A program made the translations under genes and the position numbers. Source: Candidatus Dadabacteria bacterium (GTDB taxonomy: Bacteria > Desulfobacterota_D > UBA1144 > Nemesobacterales > Nemesobacteraceae). From it: 36,864 nucleotides of DNA. Within the stretch, counting starts at the first letter, position 1. Every line of letters begins with the position of its first letter. The notes below the pieces were generated by a model, which did not search any database, was not told the origin of the DNA, and worked only from the letters and a program-made list of their open reading frames with translations. The stretch spans positions 1-36,864 of the forward strand of contig JAJDUA010000030.1 of the NCBI GenBank assembly GCA_022826905.1, given 5' to 3'. Shown here piece after piece: positions 14,629-22,337 of this stretch.

Positions 14629-16563
14629 ATGCTTAGAAAAAATCTCTTTCGTATAACCGTTCTCATATTGTTTCTTTTTCCAGGGACTTCCTACGGGGAG
14701 GAAATAGACAGAGTTCTCTCTCTTGTCGACTACATAGGGGGAGATTATTCAAATGCCGTCAGGGACGGGGAAGTCATAAACGAATTTGAGTATCAGGAAA
14801 TGCTGGACTTTTCTTCTGCCGCGATCGATTTGTGGGAGAAAGTTCCTGAGAAAAAGGTAGAAACCACGGATTTTTCCGAAAAATTTGCTCGCCTGCACTC
14901 AATTATAGTATCCAAGGAACCCACTTCCGAGGTGGAAAGTCTTTCAAATGAATTGAAGGGACGGATCATCTCGGCCTATGACATCAAGCCCTACCCGGCG
15001 AATATACCGGATTACGAGAGCGGAAAAGAACTTTACGTACGGAACTGTTCCTCCTGTCACGGGGTCTCCGGAAGGCCGGACGAGGCTTTCTCAAGGACTC
15101 TTAACCCTCCTCCAACGGATTTCACGGACCCCGACATAAATCTCGGCCTCTCACCCTTTAAAGTTTACAACACCACCACTTTCGGGATTGAGGGTACCGC
15201 CATGACCTCGTTTGAGGAGGTGCTTGATGAAGAGCAGAAGTGGGATGTGGCGTTTTACGTTCTTTCTTTGGGGTATCCGGATGTGCCCTCAGGCGAGGGT
15301 GCTTCCAGACTTTCTACGGAGAATATTCCCCATGATGCAAGAAAGCTTGAGAACCTTGCCCTAGCCAGCAACGCTGAGATTCTTCTTGACGCCGGGGCGG
15401 GGGGCAGTGACGAGGAAGTTCTTTTTTACATGAGGACCGCTTACCTGCGGGACGGAATTGCCGGGGGAGCTTCAGAGGCTATAGCCCATACTATGAGGAA
15501 GCTTGAAGAAGCGATTGATCTTTACGAGGCCGGCAGAAAGGACGAGGCTTTCAAGGAGGCTCTCGACGGGTACTTGGGAGGGTTTCAGAAAATTGAGCCT
15601 GTTCTGGTATCGAAAAAAAGACCGCTTGTTCTTGAGGTTGAGAAGAAAATGGGATTTTTCAGGTCATTAGTGATGTCCGATAGGGATTCATCCGAACTTC
15701 ATGATCTTAAGGCGAGCATAGAGGAGGATCTTCGCGAGTCAGAACGTATCCTGCAAGGCGGCTCATCCCTCGGCAAGTACCTGAGTTTCGTTAATTCCTT
15801 TGCCATAATTCTGAGAGAAGCGCTCGAAGCTCTGCTTATAATCGCGGCCGTTATTGCGGCTTTGGCGCATTCGGGTAACCGAGGGATGATCAGGTACGTT
15901 CACTACGGGTGGGTGCTTGCCATCTTTGCGGGACTGGCGACGTGGGTTGCGGCAAGAACCCTAATAGATATCTCGGGCGCCAGGAGGGAGATTGTGGAAG
16001 GAGTGACTTCTCTTCTGGCAGCAGTGATCCTTTTTTACGTAAGTTATTGGCTTATCTCAAAGGCGGACGTAAAAAAATGGAAGGAATACGTCCGCTCCAA
16101 AACCCAGGGCGCGCTTACCCGAAGAAGCGGTATTACCCTTGCTTTCGTTTCGTTTCTTGCCGTTTACAGAGAGGCTTTCGAAACAATGCTTTTTTACCAA
16201 GCGCTTTTCTATCAGACCGATTCATCTATGCCCCATGTTATATATGGGCTTATTGCGGGAATAGCGGTTGTGTTCGTAATAGCCTTTCTTATGTACAAGT
16301 TCACTCTCAGGATTCCTCTTAAGTACTTTTTCTCCTTCACCAGCGTTTTTCTTTACCTGCTCTGCTTCATCCTGCTCGGCAAGGGAATACTTGAACTTCA
16401 GGAGGCGGGAATTATTTCCTCAACTACGGCGGATTTCATTCCTTACATGGATACCCTCGGGATATACCCTTCTTATGAAACCGCGGTCCCGCAAGCTATC
16501 CTGCTTCTTCTTGCCTTTTCGTTGTTTGCACGAAATTACGTATACCGGGAAAAACATTCGTAA
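14629..16563 (+). CDS. Cytochrome c-FTR1 family high-affinity iron permease fusion
   Basis: A 644-residue protein. The order is signal peptide (residues 1-23), helical periplasmic region, c-type cytochrome domain with CSSCH at 140-144 and likely distal Met192 (GTAMTSFEE), a second helical periplasmic stretch, then an FTR1 permease domain with about seven helices from 385. FTR1 iron motifs are present twice: REALE (396-400) and REAFE (514-518), equivalents of REGLE. FTR1 permeases import Fe3+ coupled to ferrous-iron oxidation; the fused cytochrome can accept that electron in the periplasm. It is divergent from the porin. A start at ATG 14629 fits the signal peptide, although the ribosome site (GGGGAG) is far, about 14 bases. 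Confidence 0.93.
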   Translation: MLRKNLFRITVLILFLFPGTSYGEEIDRVLSLVDYIGGDYSNAVRDGEVINEFEYQEMLDFSSAAIDLWEKVPEKKVETTDFSEKFARLHSIIVSKEPTSEVESLSNELKGRIISAYDIKPYPANIPDYESGKELYVRNCSSCHGVSGRPDEAFSRTLNPPPTDFTDPDINLGLSPFKVYNTTTFGIEGTAMTSFEEVLDEEQKWDVAFYVLSLGYPDVPSGEGASRLSTENIPHDARKLENLALASNAEILLDAGAGGSDEEVLFYMRTAYLRDGIAGGASEAIAHTMRKLEEAIDLYEAGRKDEAFKEALDGYLGGFQKIEPVLVSKKRPLVLEVEKKMGFFRSLVMSDRDSSELHDLKASIEEDLRESERILQGGSSLGKYLSFVNSFAIILREALEALLIIAAVIAALAHSGNRGMIRYVHYGWVLAIFAGLATWVAARTLIDISGARREIVEGVTSLLAAVILFYVSYWLISKADVKKWKEYVRSKTQGALTRRSGITLAFVSFLAVYREAFETMLFYQALFYQTDSSMPHVIYGLIAGIAVVFVIAFLMYKFTLRIPLKYFFSFTSVFLYLLCFILLGKGILELQEAGIISSTTADFIPYMDTLGIYPSYETAVPQAILLLLAFSLFARNYVYREKHS

Positions 16564-16628
16564 GTCGCGAACGGCATTAAAAACATGTAGCGGGTTCTAC
16601 CCACATCAAGTATAAATATGCGCTAACC

Positions 16629-16868
16629 ATGAGTCCTACGGTGTTTAAAGAAAAAGGTTATCGATTCTTCTTTTTCTCGAGAGAAGAACAACAAATTCAT
16701 GTCAATGTAGTATCAAGTGGAAACGAGACGAAGTTTTGGCTTGAACCCAAAATTGAGTTAGCAAAAAATTATCGTTATCCTATACACCAGCTCAGGGAGA
16801 TTGAATTACTTGTGGAGATTCATTACGATGAGCTTGTCGCAGCATGGAAGGAGCATTTCGGCGGTTGA
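16629..16868 (+). CDS. DUF4160 protein, putative member of a toxin-antitoxin-like pair
   Basis: A 79-residue protein matching DUF4160: SPTVFKEKGYRFFFFSREEQ, then HVNV, EPKIELAKNYRY and a C-terminal LVEIHYDELVAAWKEHF. DUF4160 genes very often sit next to DUF2442 genes, as here, and the pair is predicted to be a toxin-antitoxin-like module; the biochemical role is not established. It overlaps the next gene by 41 bases, so the two are translationally coupled. TATAAAT at about 16610 may be its -10 box. It interrupts the interval between the iron permease and tig. Confidence 0.82.
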   Translation: MSPTVFKEKGYRFFFFSREEQQIHVNVVSSGNETKFWLEPKIELAKNYRYPIHQLREIELLVEIHYDELVAAWKEHFGG

Positions 16869-17094
16869 GGTAACAAATATCTCTACTCATGGAGCATGGC
16901 TTCTGGCTCATGGGAAAGAGTTGTTTATGTCTTATGATGATTTTCCTTGGTTCAGGGACAAGTCCATAAAATCGATCGTCAATGTTGAAGAACCGGCTCC
17001 AGGGCATTTTTATTGGCCCGACATTGATGTTGACGTTACGGAAGAAATAATTGAAAATCCTGAAAAATTTCCCCTAAAAGCAAAAAAAAAGTAG
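16828..17094 (+). CDS. DUF2442 protein, partner of the DUF4160 protein
   Basis: An 88-residue protein with the DUF2442 pattern: SISAVEVTNISTHGAWLLAH, FMSYDDFPWF, and FYWPDIDVDVTEEIIENPEK near the end, then a Lys-rich tail. The start ATG 16828 lies inside the DUF4160 gene; longer frames upstream are shadows of it. DUF2442 folds as a small ACT-like domain in solved members and pairs genetically with DUF4160. Function is unproven. It ends 70 bases before tig. Confidence 0.82.
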   Translation: MSLSQHGRSISAVEVTNISTHGAWLLAHGKELFMSYDDFPWFRDKSIKSIVNVEEPAPGHFYWPDIDVDVTEEIIENPEKFPLKAKKK

Positions 17095-17164
17095 CAAATA
17101 TATAAGTACCCCGGAGAGAACATTGCTTCCTCTGGGAATTATTTACTGAGAGGTTTTAAACTAA

Positions 17165-18451
17165 ATGAAAATAAATATTGAGGACATTGACAGCACCAGA
17201 AAAAAAATAAGCGTTTCCCTTTCTGCAGAACAGGTTGCGGAAAAGAGAAATTCCGTGTTCCGCGATGTTATGGGGGGAGTGAGCGTCAAGGGGTTTAGAA
17301 AGGGAAAGGTCCCCCGCCACGTGGTCGAGTCCATGTACGGAAAGGAGGTCGATCAGGAAACCGCATCTAACCTTGTCTCGGAAACCTTGTCCGAAGCCCT
17401 TGCGCAGCGCTCGCTTTTGCCGGTGACGCGCCCCGACATTACGGAGATGGGTGAGGTAAAAACCGGAGAGGAGTTCGCATATTCGGCTGAATTCGAGGTG
17501 ATTCCCGATTTTGAGCTTTCCGACTACAGCTCTATTCCAGTGAAGAAAACCGTCCGCCAGGTGACCGAGGAGGACATAGATGCCGAGGTAGACAAACTCA
17601 GGGAGAGATCCGCGCAGTCAAGGCTTGTCGAGGAGGACCGTTCTGCCAAGGAAGGTGATTACGTCTTTGTAGACTACAGCGGCACGTTTGAGGACGGGGA
17701 GACCATAGACGATCTTAGCAGGCAGAACCTGAGATTCTTGCTGGGCGAAGAGCAGGCTGCGCCCGAGTTCGAAGAGAACCTGCTTGGGAAGAAGGCGGGC
17801 GAGGAAGCTCAATTCTCGGTTTCCTACCCGGAAGATTTCCTGATATCCGAGGCCGCCGGGAAAACCGTCAATTTCACCGCCAAGATAAATGAGATTCACG
17901 ACAGGGTTTTCCCTGAGGCGGACGATGATTTCGCGAAGGATTTCGAAGTTGAAAGCATCTCTGAGTTGCGAGAGGCCATAAAGGAGCAGCTTGAGCGCAT
18001 CCATGAAGACGAACAGCTTTCCTCCATGAGGGACCAGATAGTCGACGACCTTCTCTCGAAAAATCAGTTCAACGTTCCTCGGTCGCTGCTTGAAAAGGAG
18101 GAGGAGAGCCTTAAAGCAAGGTTCCTCTCTGACATGCAGAGAGGCGGAGTCGCAGAGCCCGAGATCGGGGAGGAAGTGGCGCCGAAATTCACCGAGAAGG
18201 CCGCCGAGAGCGTCAGGACATCCATAATTCTAGGTCGCATCGCCCAGAAGGAGAATGTGAGAGTTACCCGCAAGCAGCTAAACGAACACATAGACCGCCT
18301 CGCCGCTTCATATAATCTTCCCCCGGATCAGGTGCACAAGGCTTATGAACAGCCGGGGACTATAGAGCATCTGGAATCCCAGATCAGAACCCGTGGGGTC
18401 CTGGATCTTCTTCTGGAGCAGGCCCAGGTTGAGGAAGTGGAAAGCGAATGA
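17165..18451 (+). CDS. tig: Trigger factor, ribosome-associated chaperone and prolyl isomerase
   Basis: A 428-residue protein with the three trigger-factor domains. The N-terminal ribosome-binding domain carries the L23-docking signature GFRKGKVPR at 43-51. An FKBP-like prolyl isomerase domain spans about 150-245 (GDYVFVDYSGTFEDGETI), and a helical C-terminal chaperone domain completes it. It shields nascent chains at the exit tunnel. The start ATG 17165 has GAGAGG about 10 bases upstream. The usual next genes clpP and clpX lie 3.9 kb further on, displaced by a restriction-modification insert. Identity is secure. Confidence 0.97.
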   Translation: MKINIEDIDSTRKKISVSLSAEQVAEKRNSVFRDVMGGVSVKGFRKGKVPRHVVESMYGKEVDQETASNLVSETLSEALAQRSLLPVTRPDITEMGEVKTGEEFAYSAEFEVIPDFELSDYSSIPVKKTVRQVTEEDIDAEVDKLRERSAQSRLVEEDRSAKEGDYVFVDYSGTFEDGETIDDLSRQNLRFLLGEEQAAPEFEENLLGKKAGEEAQFSVSYPEDFLISEAAGKTVNFTAKINEIHDRVFPEADDDFAKDFEVESISELREAIKEQLERIHEDEQLSSMRDQIVDDLLSKNQFNVPRSLLEKEEESLKARFLSDMQRGGVAEPEIGEEVAPKFTEKAAESVRTSIILGRIAQKENVRVTRKQLNEHIDRLAASYNLPPDQVHKAYEQPGTIEHLESQIRTRGVLDLLLEQAQVEEVESE

Positions 18452-18607
18452 GGAACATGATTTTGCCGTAGATCATATCCGCCCGGATTTCTCAGCGCGC
18501 ATGGGCTTTATCTTCTTGCCGCAAAACTACTCAGGGAAGCAGACGAAGATATTCCGCGCCGCGACAGCCTTCTGGAAAAGACACTCTTGATAGGTCGATT
18601 GTTGTGA
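18452..18607 (+). other. Orphan coding-like fragment downstream of tig
   Basis: In the tig frame, after two stops, an open stretch ends LYLLAAKLLREADEDIPRRD then SLLEKTLLIGRLL and TGA at 18605-18607. It has no start codon. The amphipathic helical pattern looks coding, and a neighbouring frame upstream also reads plausibly (AVDHIRPDFSA), so this may be the tail of a frameshifted gene. Its end overlaps repeat copy A. I cannot name the family. Confidence 0.3.
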
Positions 18608-18637
18608 TCAAGGTCAGAAGTCGGGGGCATTACAACT
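18562..18637. repeat. ~75-bp repeat, copy A, just 3' of the restriction gene
   Basis: About 80% identical by eye, with one 1-base indel, to 21150-21224 in the same orientation. Shared cores include CGACAG, TCAGAAGTC and GATTGTTGT/CAATTGTTGT. It ends 8 bases beyond the stop of the minus-strand SacI-like gene. Confidence 0.7.
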
Positions 18638-18645
18638 TCAACAGT

Positions 18646-19728
18646 CTAGCTTGAACTGCTCCCTCCACTGATATCGGACAGTAAATCGTGCCATGCACGG
18701 CGATGCGCATGGTCCGCCCTTTCATCCAGTTCCGTTCCTATCTCACGCAACAGTTTCGGCCTCCATTCCTCAGGAAGCAATGCGAACGACGCATTGACCA
18801 AATCAACGACGTCAATTTGACTGATATTCAAGCCAGACGCCCAAGCAGCTTCCATATTTTCATTGATCACGTCTCGTTCATCGTCTCGGATGCTCGGCGA
18901 CGCGAACAGCAAATTGCTTAATGGGTCAGTTGAAGCTCGGGCTTTTTGTATCGAACCGCGAACATCTGCCAAGGTCAAGGCTCGGTCTTTGACTTCAATA
19001 GCCAGAACCATATTGCCATTGGAGTCCATGCACATCACGTCACCCGGTGCCCCAGTAGATGAATCTGATTCGTTCAGCCCTTGCGATAAGACATTCGCGA
19101 AAAGCGAAAAGGCACGCCCCAAAACGGTCATCATTGCAGCAGTCACAACTAAAGGTCGCAAACCACCGCTTGCTTCTGCAAGGAACTCTTCAAGGACGCG
19201 AATCATTTGCGGCAGACTGACTCGAATCGGAACCTGGTATCCAAATGACTGCGCCGCTAGGCGGCGAGCCACACTCTCCAGACAACGAATAAACGCGGCT
19301 TCAAGTTTTATTCGACCACCGGTATCCAGAGGCGCAAGGAATGATACGAGTGCGTCCCACTCCTGCTTGTAGCGCAATTGGTGAGTTCCTTCGTCCAACC
19401 TTTGCCGTCGCAGTGGATTGTTGACATAGGGGTCTGGACTCTTGCCTAAAACGTCATGATTGTCCGACACCCATGGCACGATCACCGCTGAACAGAAACT
19501 TCGTGCGTCCCATGCGCCGGGGGATTGCTCCGTTCCTAATTGAAGACTCAAAAGACTTCTGTTTGCATTGGCAATTTTGCCGAGCATTTGCGTCAATATT
19601 GCATAACGGATTGAAACCAACTTGGAATTAACCAAGCGGTCAATTTCAGTGTCTGGTTCCCCAATTCCCGTCTCCAGAACACGGTCCCATGCACCATCCA
19701 GCCATTTGCGTGCTTCAATGTTGTCCAT
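18646..19728 (-). CDS. Type II restriction endonuclease, SacI family
   Basis: A 360-residue protein that resembles the SacI restriction endonuclease family: an N-terminal helical part with YAILTQMLGKIANANRSLLS, the conserved AWDARSFCSAVIVPW, then GKSPDPYVNNP. A PD-(D/E)xK-type core is visible as PGDVM...LAIEVKDRALT, with Asp230, Glu245 and Lys247 as predicted catalytic residues. SacI itself cuts GAGCTC; the specificity here is not known. The start ATG 19728 lies 3 bases after the methyltransferase stop, so the pair is one operon with the methylase first. It occupies the break between tig and clpP on the opposite strand. Confidence 0.82.
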   Translation of the reverse strand: MDNIEARKWLDGAWDRVLETGIGEPDTEIDRLVNSKLVSIRYAILTQMLGKIANANRSLLSLQLGTEQSPGAWDARSFCSAVIVPWVSDNHDVLGKSPDPYVNNPLRRQRLDEGTHQLRYKQEWDALVSFLAPLDTGGRIKLEAAFIRCLESVARRLAAQSFGYQVPIRVSLPQMIRVLEEFLAEASGGLRPLVVTAAMMTVLGRAFSLFANVLSQGLNESDSSTGAPGDVMCMDSNGNMVLAIEVKDRALTLADVRGSIQKARASTDPLSNLLFASPSIRDDERDVINENMEAAWASGLNISQIDVVDLVNASFALLPEEWRPKLLREIGTELDERADHAHRRAWHDLLSDISGGSSSS

Positions 19729-19731
19729 CAA

Positions 19732-20520
19732 TCAGAAATTTAACCAGACTGACTCTTGGCGTGGCTTACGCACAGAGTGGCAATTACGCTCTTTCGCGTC
19801 TACACGTCTCCAATTCTTATAGAGACGGTCGTAAAGACTGGTTCGATACCCGGACAGCACTACACGTCCCCGAGTACCGTTCAGCATCATGGAAAGACTC
19901 TCATGGTCATCGTCAGTCATCTCGTGACCGTAGGCAGTAGCATCGCCTCGTGCGGAATGCACGTAGGGCGGGTCAACATAGAACACGGTATCTACTGTGT
20001 CGTACCGCTGAATCACCTCAACGGCTGGCGCATTCTCAATTTGTACCCGTTGAAGCCGCTGCGCTATCTCTGACAACCCCTCAACAGATCCAAGCCAACG
20101 AGACACTGCGCCGGACATGCCCGCACGTGAAGTAAGAACACAATGCGCCCACCTGCCCTCGCTACTGGTTTGTGCCAGCCCGGTTCGTGTTTGTCGCGCT
20201 CGAATGTAGAACCGACGGGCACGTTCCAATTTCGACAACCCTTTTTCCGGTTTACACGCACGCACCAATTCCTCGCGGGAAAACGGAGTTAGGCCAATGG
20301 CCTTGATGAGTTTCGGCCCCTGATTACGGAGGGCTTCAAAAAAGTTTACGAGCTCCGAGTCAAGATCGTTGTAGGTCTCGACCCTGTAAGGCTTTACGTT
20401 CAATAGAACGGCAGCAGACCCCCCGAATACATCACAGAAATGCGTCGCATCGTCCGGGATAAGCGGCAGCAAGAAATCCAAATGAGAAAATTTCCCGCCA
20501 TACCAGCCGAAGGCAATCAT
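19732..20520 (-). CDS. D12-class (Dam-type) adenine-specific DNA methyltransferase
   Basis: A 262-residue N6-adenine methyltransferase. Motif X is GWYGGKFS (5-12), motif I is FCDVFGGSAAV (28-38), followed by YNDLD (50-54), and the catalytic motif IV is FYVDPPY (180-186). The size is that of Dam/DpnM-type enzymes. It presumably protects the sites cut by the SacI-like endonuclease encoded directly after it. ATG 20520 begins the conserved MIAFGWYGGK; a longer frame upstream reads antisense-shifted transposase sequence and is not credible, although no clear ribosome site precedes this ATG. The residues before motif X in some relatives may justify a slightly earlier non-ATG start. Confidence 0.88.
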   Translation of the reverse strand: MIAFGWYGGKFSHLDFLLPLIPDDATHFCDVFGGSAAVLLNVKPYRVETYNDLDSELVNFFEALRNQGPKLIKAIGLTPFSREELVRACKPEKGLSKLERARRFYIRARQTRTGLAQTSSEGRWAHCVLTSRAGMSGAVSRWLGSVEGLSEIAQRLQRVQIENAPAVEVIQRYDTVDTVFYVDPPYVHSARGDATAYGHEMTDDDHESLSMMLNGTRGRVVLSGYRTSLYDRLYKNWRRVDAKERNCHSVRKPRQESVWLNF

Positions 20521-20597
20521 TTTCTTGGACCGACGCTTAGCGATACGTCGGCCCGTTCCGGTCGAATTGACGGTTGGGGCAATGGCAGCGTTACCGT

Positions 20598-20948
20598 TCA
20601 CGACTGCACCCCGCTGGCAAGCCCATTGTTGGCGATCAGGTCTTCGTACCGCAACCGTTTGCCGACAGCCCCAGTAACCAGCGACTCCATAATGTCGATG
20701 GTGTCGGCGTCCTGCAGGTTGTGGCGGGCTGCGAACCCCTGCACGTACCAATCCAGATGTTTCTTGCTCAACTCGTGGAACGTACCCTTGTGCGCACGCT
20801 TTAGCATGGACCAGAGGGACTTGATACCGTTTGGCCACCGGAGCTTGACGAACCACGCTTCAGCGGTCGCGTCGTCCGGGAACTTCTGCATGATTCCTAC
20901 CAGTGAGATACCCTTCCGGTTAGATTTGCCAAGTGATGTATGAACCAT
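20598..20948 (-). mobile_element. Internally deleted IS1595-type transposase
   Basis: A 116-residue reading frame joining the two ends of an IS1595-family transposase. Residues 15-40 (LVGIMQKFPDDATAEAWF...RWP) match the N-terminal zinc-ribbon region. From residue 40 onward NGIKSLWSMLKRAHKGTFHE and KHLDWYVQGFAARHN match the C-terminal end. The zinc-ribbon cysteines, helix-turn-helix and most of the DDE/N core that belong between are gone, with the junction at WPNG. A full transposase would be around 300 residues. An intact ribosome site (AAGGAGATACGGACTG) precedes ATG 20948. It cannot be an active transposase. Possible terminal inverted repeats near 20578 (GGCAATGG) and 20992 (GGCACTGT inward) are weak. 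Confidence 0.75.
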
Positions 20949-21093
20949 CAGTCCGTATCTCCTTGATGGCCGTTATTTTACAGCACAGTGCCAGGACGTC
21001 AAACGTTTCGGCACGTTCCTACATAATCCCCTTTCCATTAACGTTGCACTATCCATTCTGTCAACGGATATGGATTCTGCTTTCTCATTCTCT

Positions 21094-21120
21094 AAAAAAA
21101 AAAACCCCCCCCCCTTTTTT
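21094..21120. repeat. Homopolymer block A11-C10-T6
   Basis: Eleven A (21094-21104), ten C (21105-21114) and six T (21115-21120) are contiguous in an intergenic part of the insert between the deleted IS and repeat copy B. The tract is prone to length change; no gene reads through it. Confidence 0.9.
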
Positions 21121-21149
21121 GGTATCTGATTACTCTTTTCTGCTTTTCT

Positions 21150-21224
21150 CGACAGACTTCTGAGGAAGACGCTCCTGCCAAGTCAATTGTTGTCAGCAAG
21201 ATCAGAAGTCGTGGCATTGCAACT
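21150..21224. repeat. ~75-bp repeat, copy B, at the 3' end of the hypothetical gene
   Basis: The second copy of the repeat at 18562-18637. It contains a perfect 9-base inverted repeat, GACTTCTGA (21155-21163) and TCAGAAGTC (21202-21210), able to form a stem over a 38-base middle; copy A keeps only part of the left arm. It ends inside the stop codon of the minus-strand gene at 21223. Confidence 0.7.
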
Positions 21225-21828
21225 ATATCCCCTGCGATTCATTCAACAGCTGTAGCTGCTCCTTCACAAATCCATCGGGCAATTCAGAGCAATCCTGATA
21301 TCGGGCATACCGGTTTTTGCCGTTTATATAGCAGAAACATGCCCCCTTTCCTTTATTATCGAGTTCAATAGCAATTATTGAAGATTTTACGGGAGATTTA
21401 AACTGAATAACAATTTCACCTTCTTCAGTAGAATAAATTATAGGTGCGAGAGGCTGATTCTTTAATTTTTCGATAATTCTTCTAGCCTCTTTCTTCATAT
21501 CAGTAGTGATCTCCGGCGAACCTTCCTCGGCGATCTCCGTATCTAATTCATCCAGTTCTTTTAGTGCACTCAGATACCATGTGGCAGAGACCGTATGCCG
21601 CGAGAAATTTCTATCTTGTGCACTATCTATATTTTGGGAGGATTTATTGCCAAGAACCTGATAAGGGCTTGCAGAAAGGAAAGACCTAGATTGCTGGTTG
21701 GTCAGAAATTCCAGAAAGGCAAGTTGCTTCTCTTTACTTGTCTTAGCTGAGAATCTTTCAATCGTGGCGTGTCGCAAACCAGAGAGATGATGTGCAGTTG
21801 CTGATTGATTGGGTTTGATTTGCATCAT
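21223..21828 (-). CDS. Hypothetical protein with a small C-terminal beta-rich domain
   Basis: A 201-residue soluble protein that I cannot assign. The N-terminal third is polar. The middle has PEITTDMKKEARRIIEKLKN followed by PLAPIIYSTEEGEIVIQF, then SSIIAIELDNKGKGACFCYI. The 'P-x-I-x-x-x-x-E-G-E-I-x-(I/L)' stretch before alternating strands recalls small domains seen in many accessory-region hypothetical proteins, often next to toxin-antitoxin or defence genes, but this is a resemblance only. Two adjacent ATG codons offer the start. Composition is more AT-rich than the housekeeping flanks. It lies between the R-M module and clpP, with repeat copy B at its 3' end. Confidence 0.6.
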   Translation of the reverse strand: MMQIKPNQSATAHHLSGLRHATIERFSAKTSKEKQLAFLEFLTNQQSRSFLSASPYQVLGNKSSQNIDSAQDRNFSRHTVSATWYLSALKELDELDTEIAEEGSPEITTDMKKEARRIIEKLKNQPLAPIIYSTEEGEIVIQFKSPVKSSIIAIELDNKGKGACFCYINGKNRYARYQDCSELPDGFVKEQLQLLNESQGI

Positions 21829-22307
21829 TGATTATGGGCGCCTGAAATCTTTTGAACGTATATTCAGCCGACCGTCGAATCTGTTAATTATATTGGCAAT
21901 AAATTTTGACTGTGCGGAGGGCCAGTCCGCAACAAATTTTGGTTAACTCCAAGCTGACTTCAATTTCTTCTTCATTGTGTATGCACTGAATATTCACCGT
22001 GACTTTCGCCACAACTCCCTTTCCTGTAAGTATAAATTCGACTCTTGTACATTCAAGGAGGATAGCTCTAAATCTGTTCTAAATCTTAATTGAGGCTGTG
22101 AAAATATCGGTATTCTTGGGAGAATTGCATGCATGACCATGACCCCAGGTGCTATATGCCGGACTCTCGATTTGTTTCTGTGCAGTTTTAGGTCAAGCTC
22201 CTGCTTTTTCGCCGTTCCATACGCTGTGGTCACATGGCCGTGTTACAGGGAGTATCTTGGTCGGAAATATCACCGAATCTTCGCGGATGTTTGCGGGTGT
22301 TTGCAGA
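21829..22307. other. Mostly non-coding gap before the clpP promoter
   Basis: About 480 bases with no recognised gene. It holds a perfect 6-bp hairpin TGCGGA/TCCGCA (21913-21931), a short minus-strand frame described separately, and a 79-codon minus-strand frame (21994-22233) without family resemblance. Composition is AT-rich like the rest of the insert. Confidence 0.5.
21884..22012 (-). CDS. Possible small protein, 42 residues, unrecognised
   Basis: A minus-strand frame from GTG 22012 to TAA 21884 reads AKVTVNIQCIHNEEEIEVSL and ends in a Cys-rich segment (KICCGLALRTVKIYC). The frame is open for about 20 more codons upstream, with no ATG. AGGAAAGGGAG before the GTG could serve as ribosome site. 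Codon composition looks coding, but length and lack of homology make it doubtful; it could be the end of a frameshifted gene. Confidence 0.25.
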   Translation of the reverse strand: MAKVTVNIQCIHNEEEIEVSLELTKICCGLALRTVKIYCQYN

Positions 22308-22337
22308 TTGACAAGGAACAACCCGCTTAGTTATAAT
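22308..22337 (+). promoter_or_regulatory. Near-consensus promoter of clpP, leaderless
   Basis: TTGACA (22308-22313), an 18-base spacer and TATAAT (22332-22337). Transcription would start about 22344, at the clpP ATG (22345). No ribosome site lies between. The promoter sits just outside the foreign insert and frees clpP from read-through from tig. Confidence 0.7.

Noticed and set aside
20521-20856. N-terminal extension of the methyltransferase (112 extra residues)
   Set aside because: It reads an alternative frame of the deleted IS1595 transposase on the same strand and is compositionally odd; the D12 family starts at MIAFGWYGGK.
18562-21224. Integron attC sites
   Set aside because: The repeats sit 3' of genes and copy B has inverted arms, but I cannot find the RYYYAAC / GTTRRRY core pair in suitable positions and no integrase is in the window.
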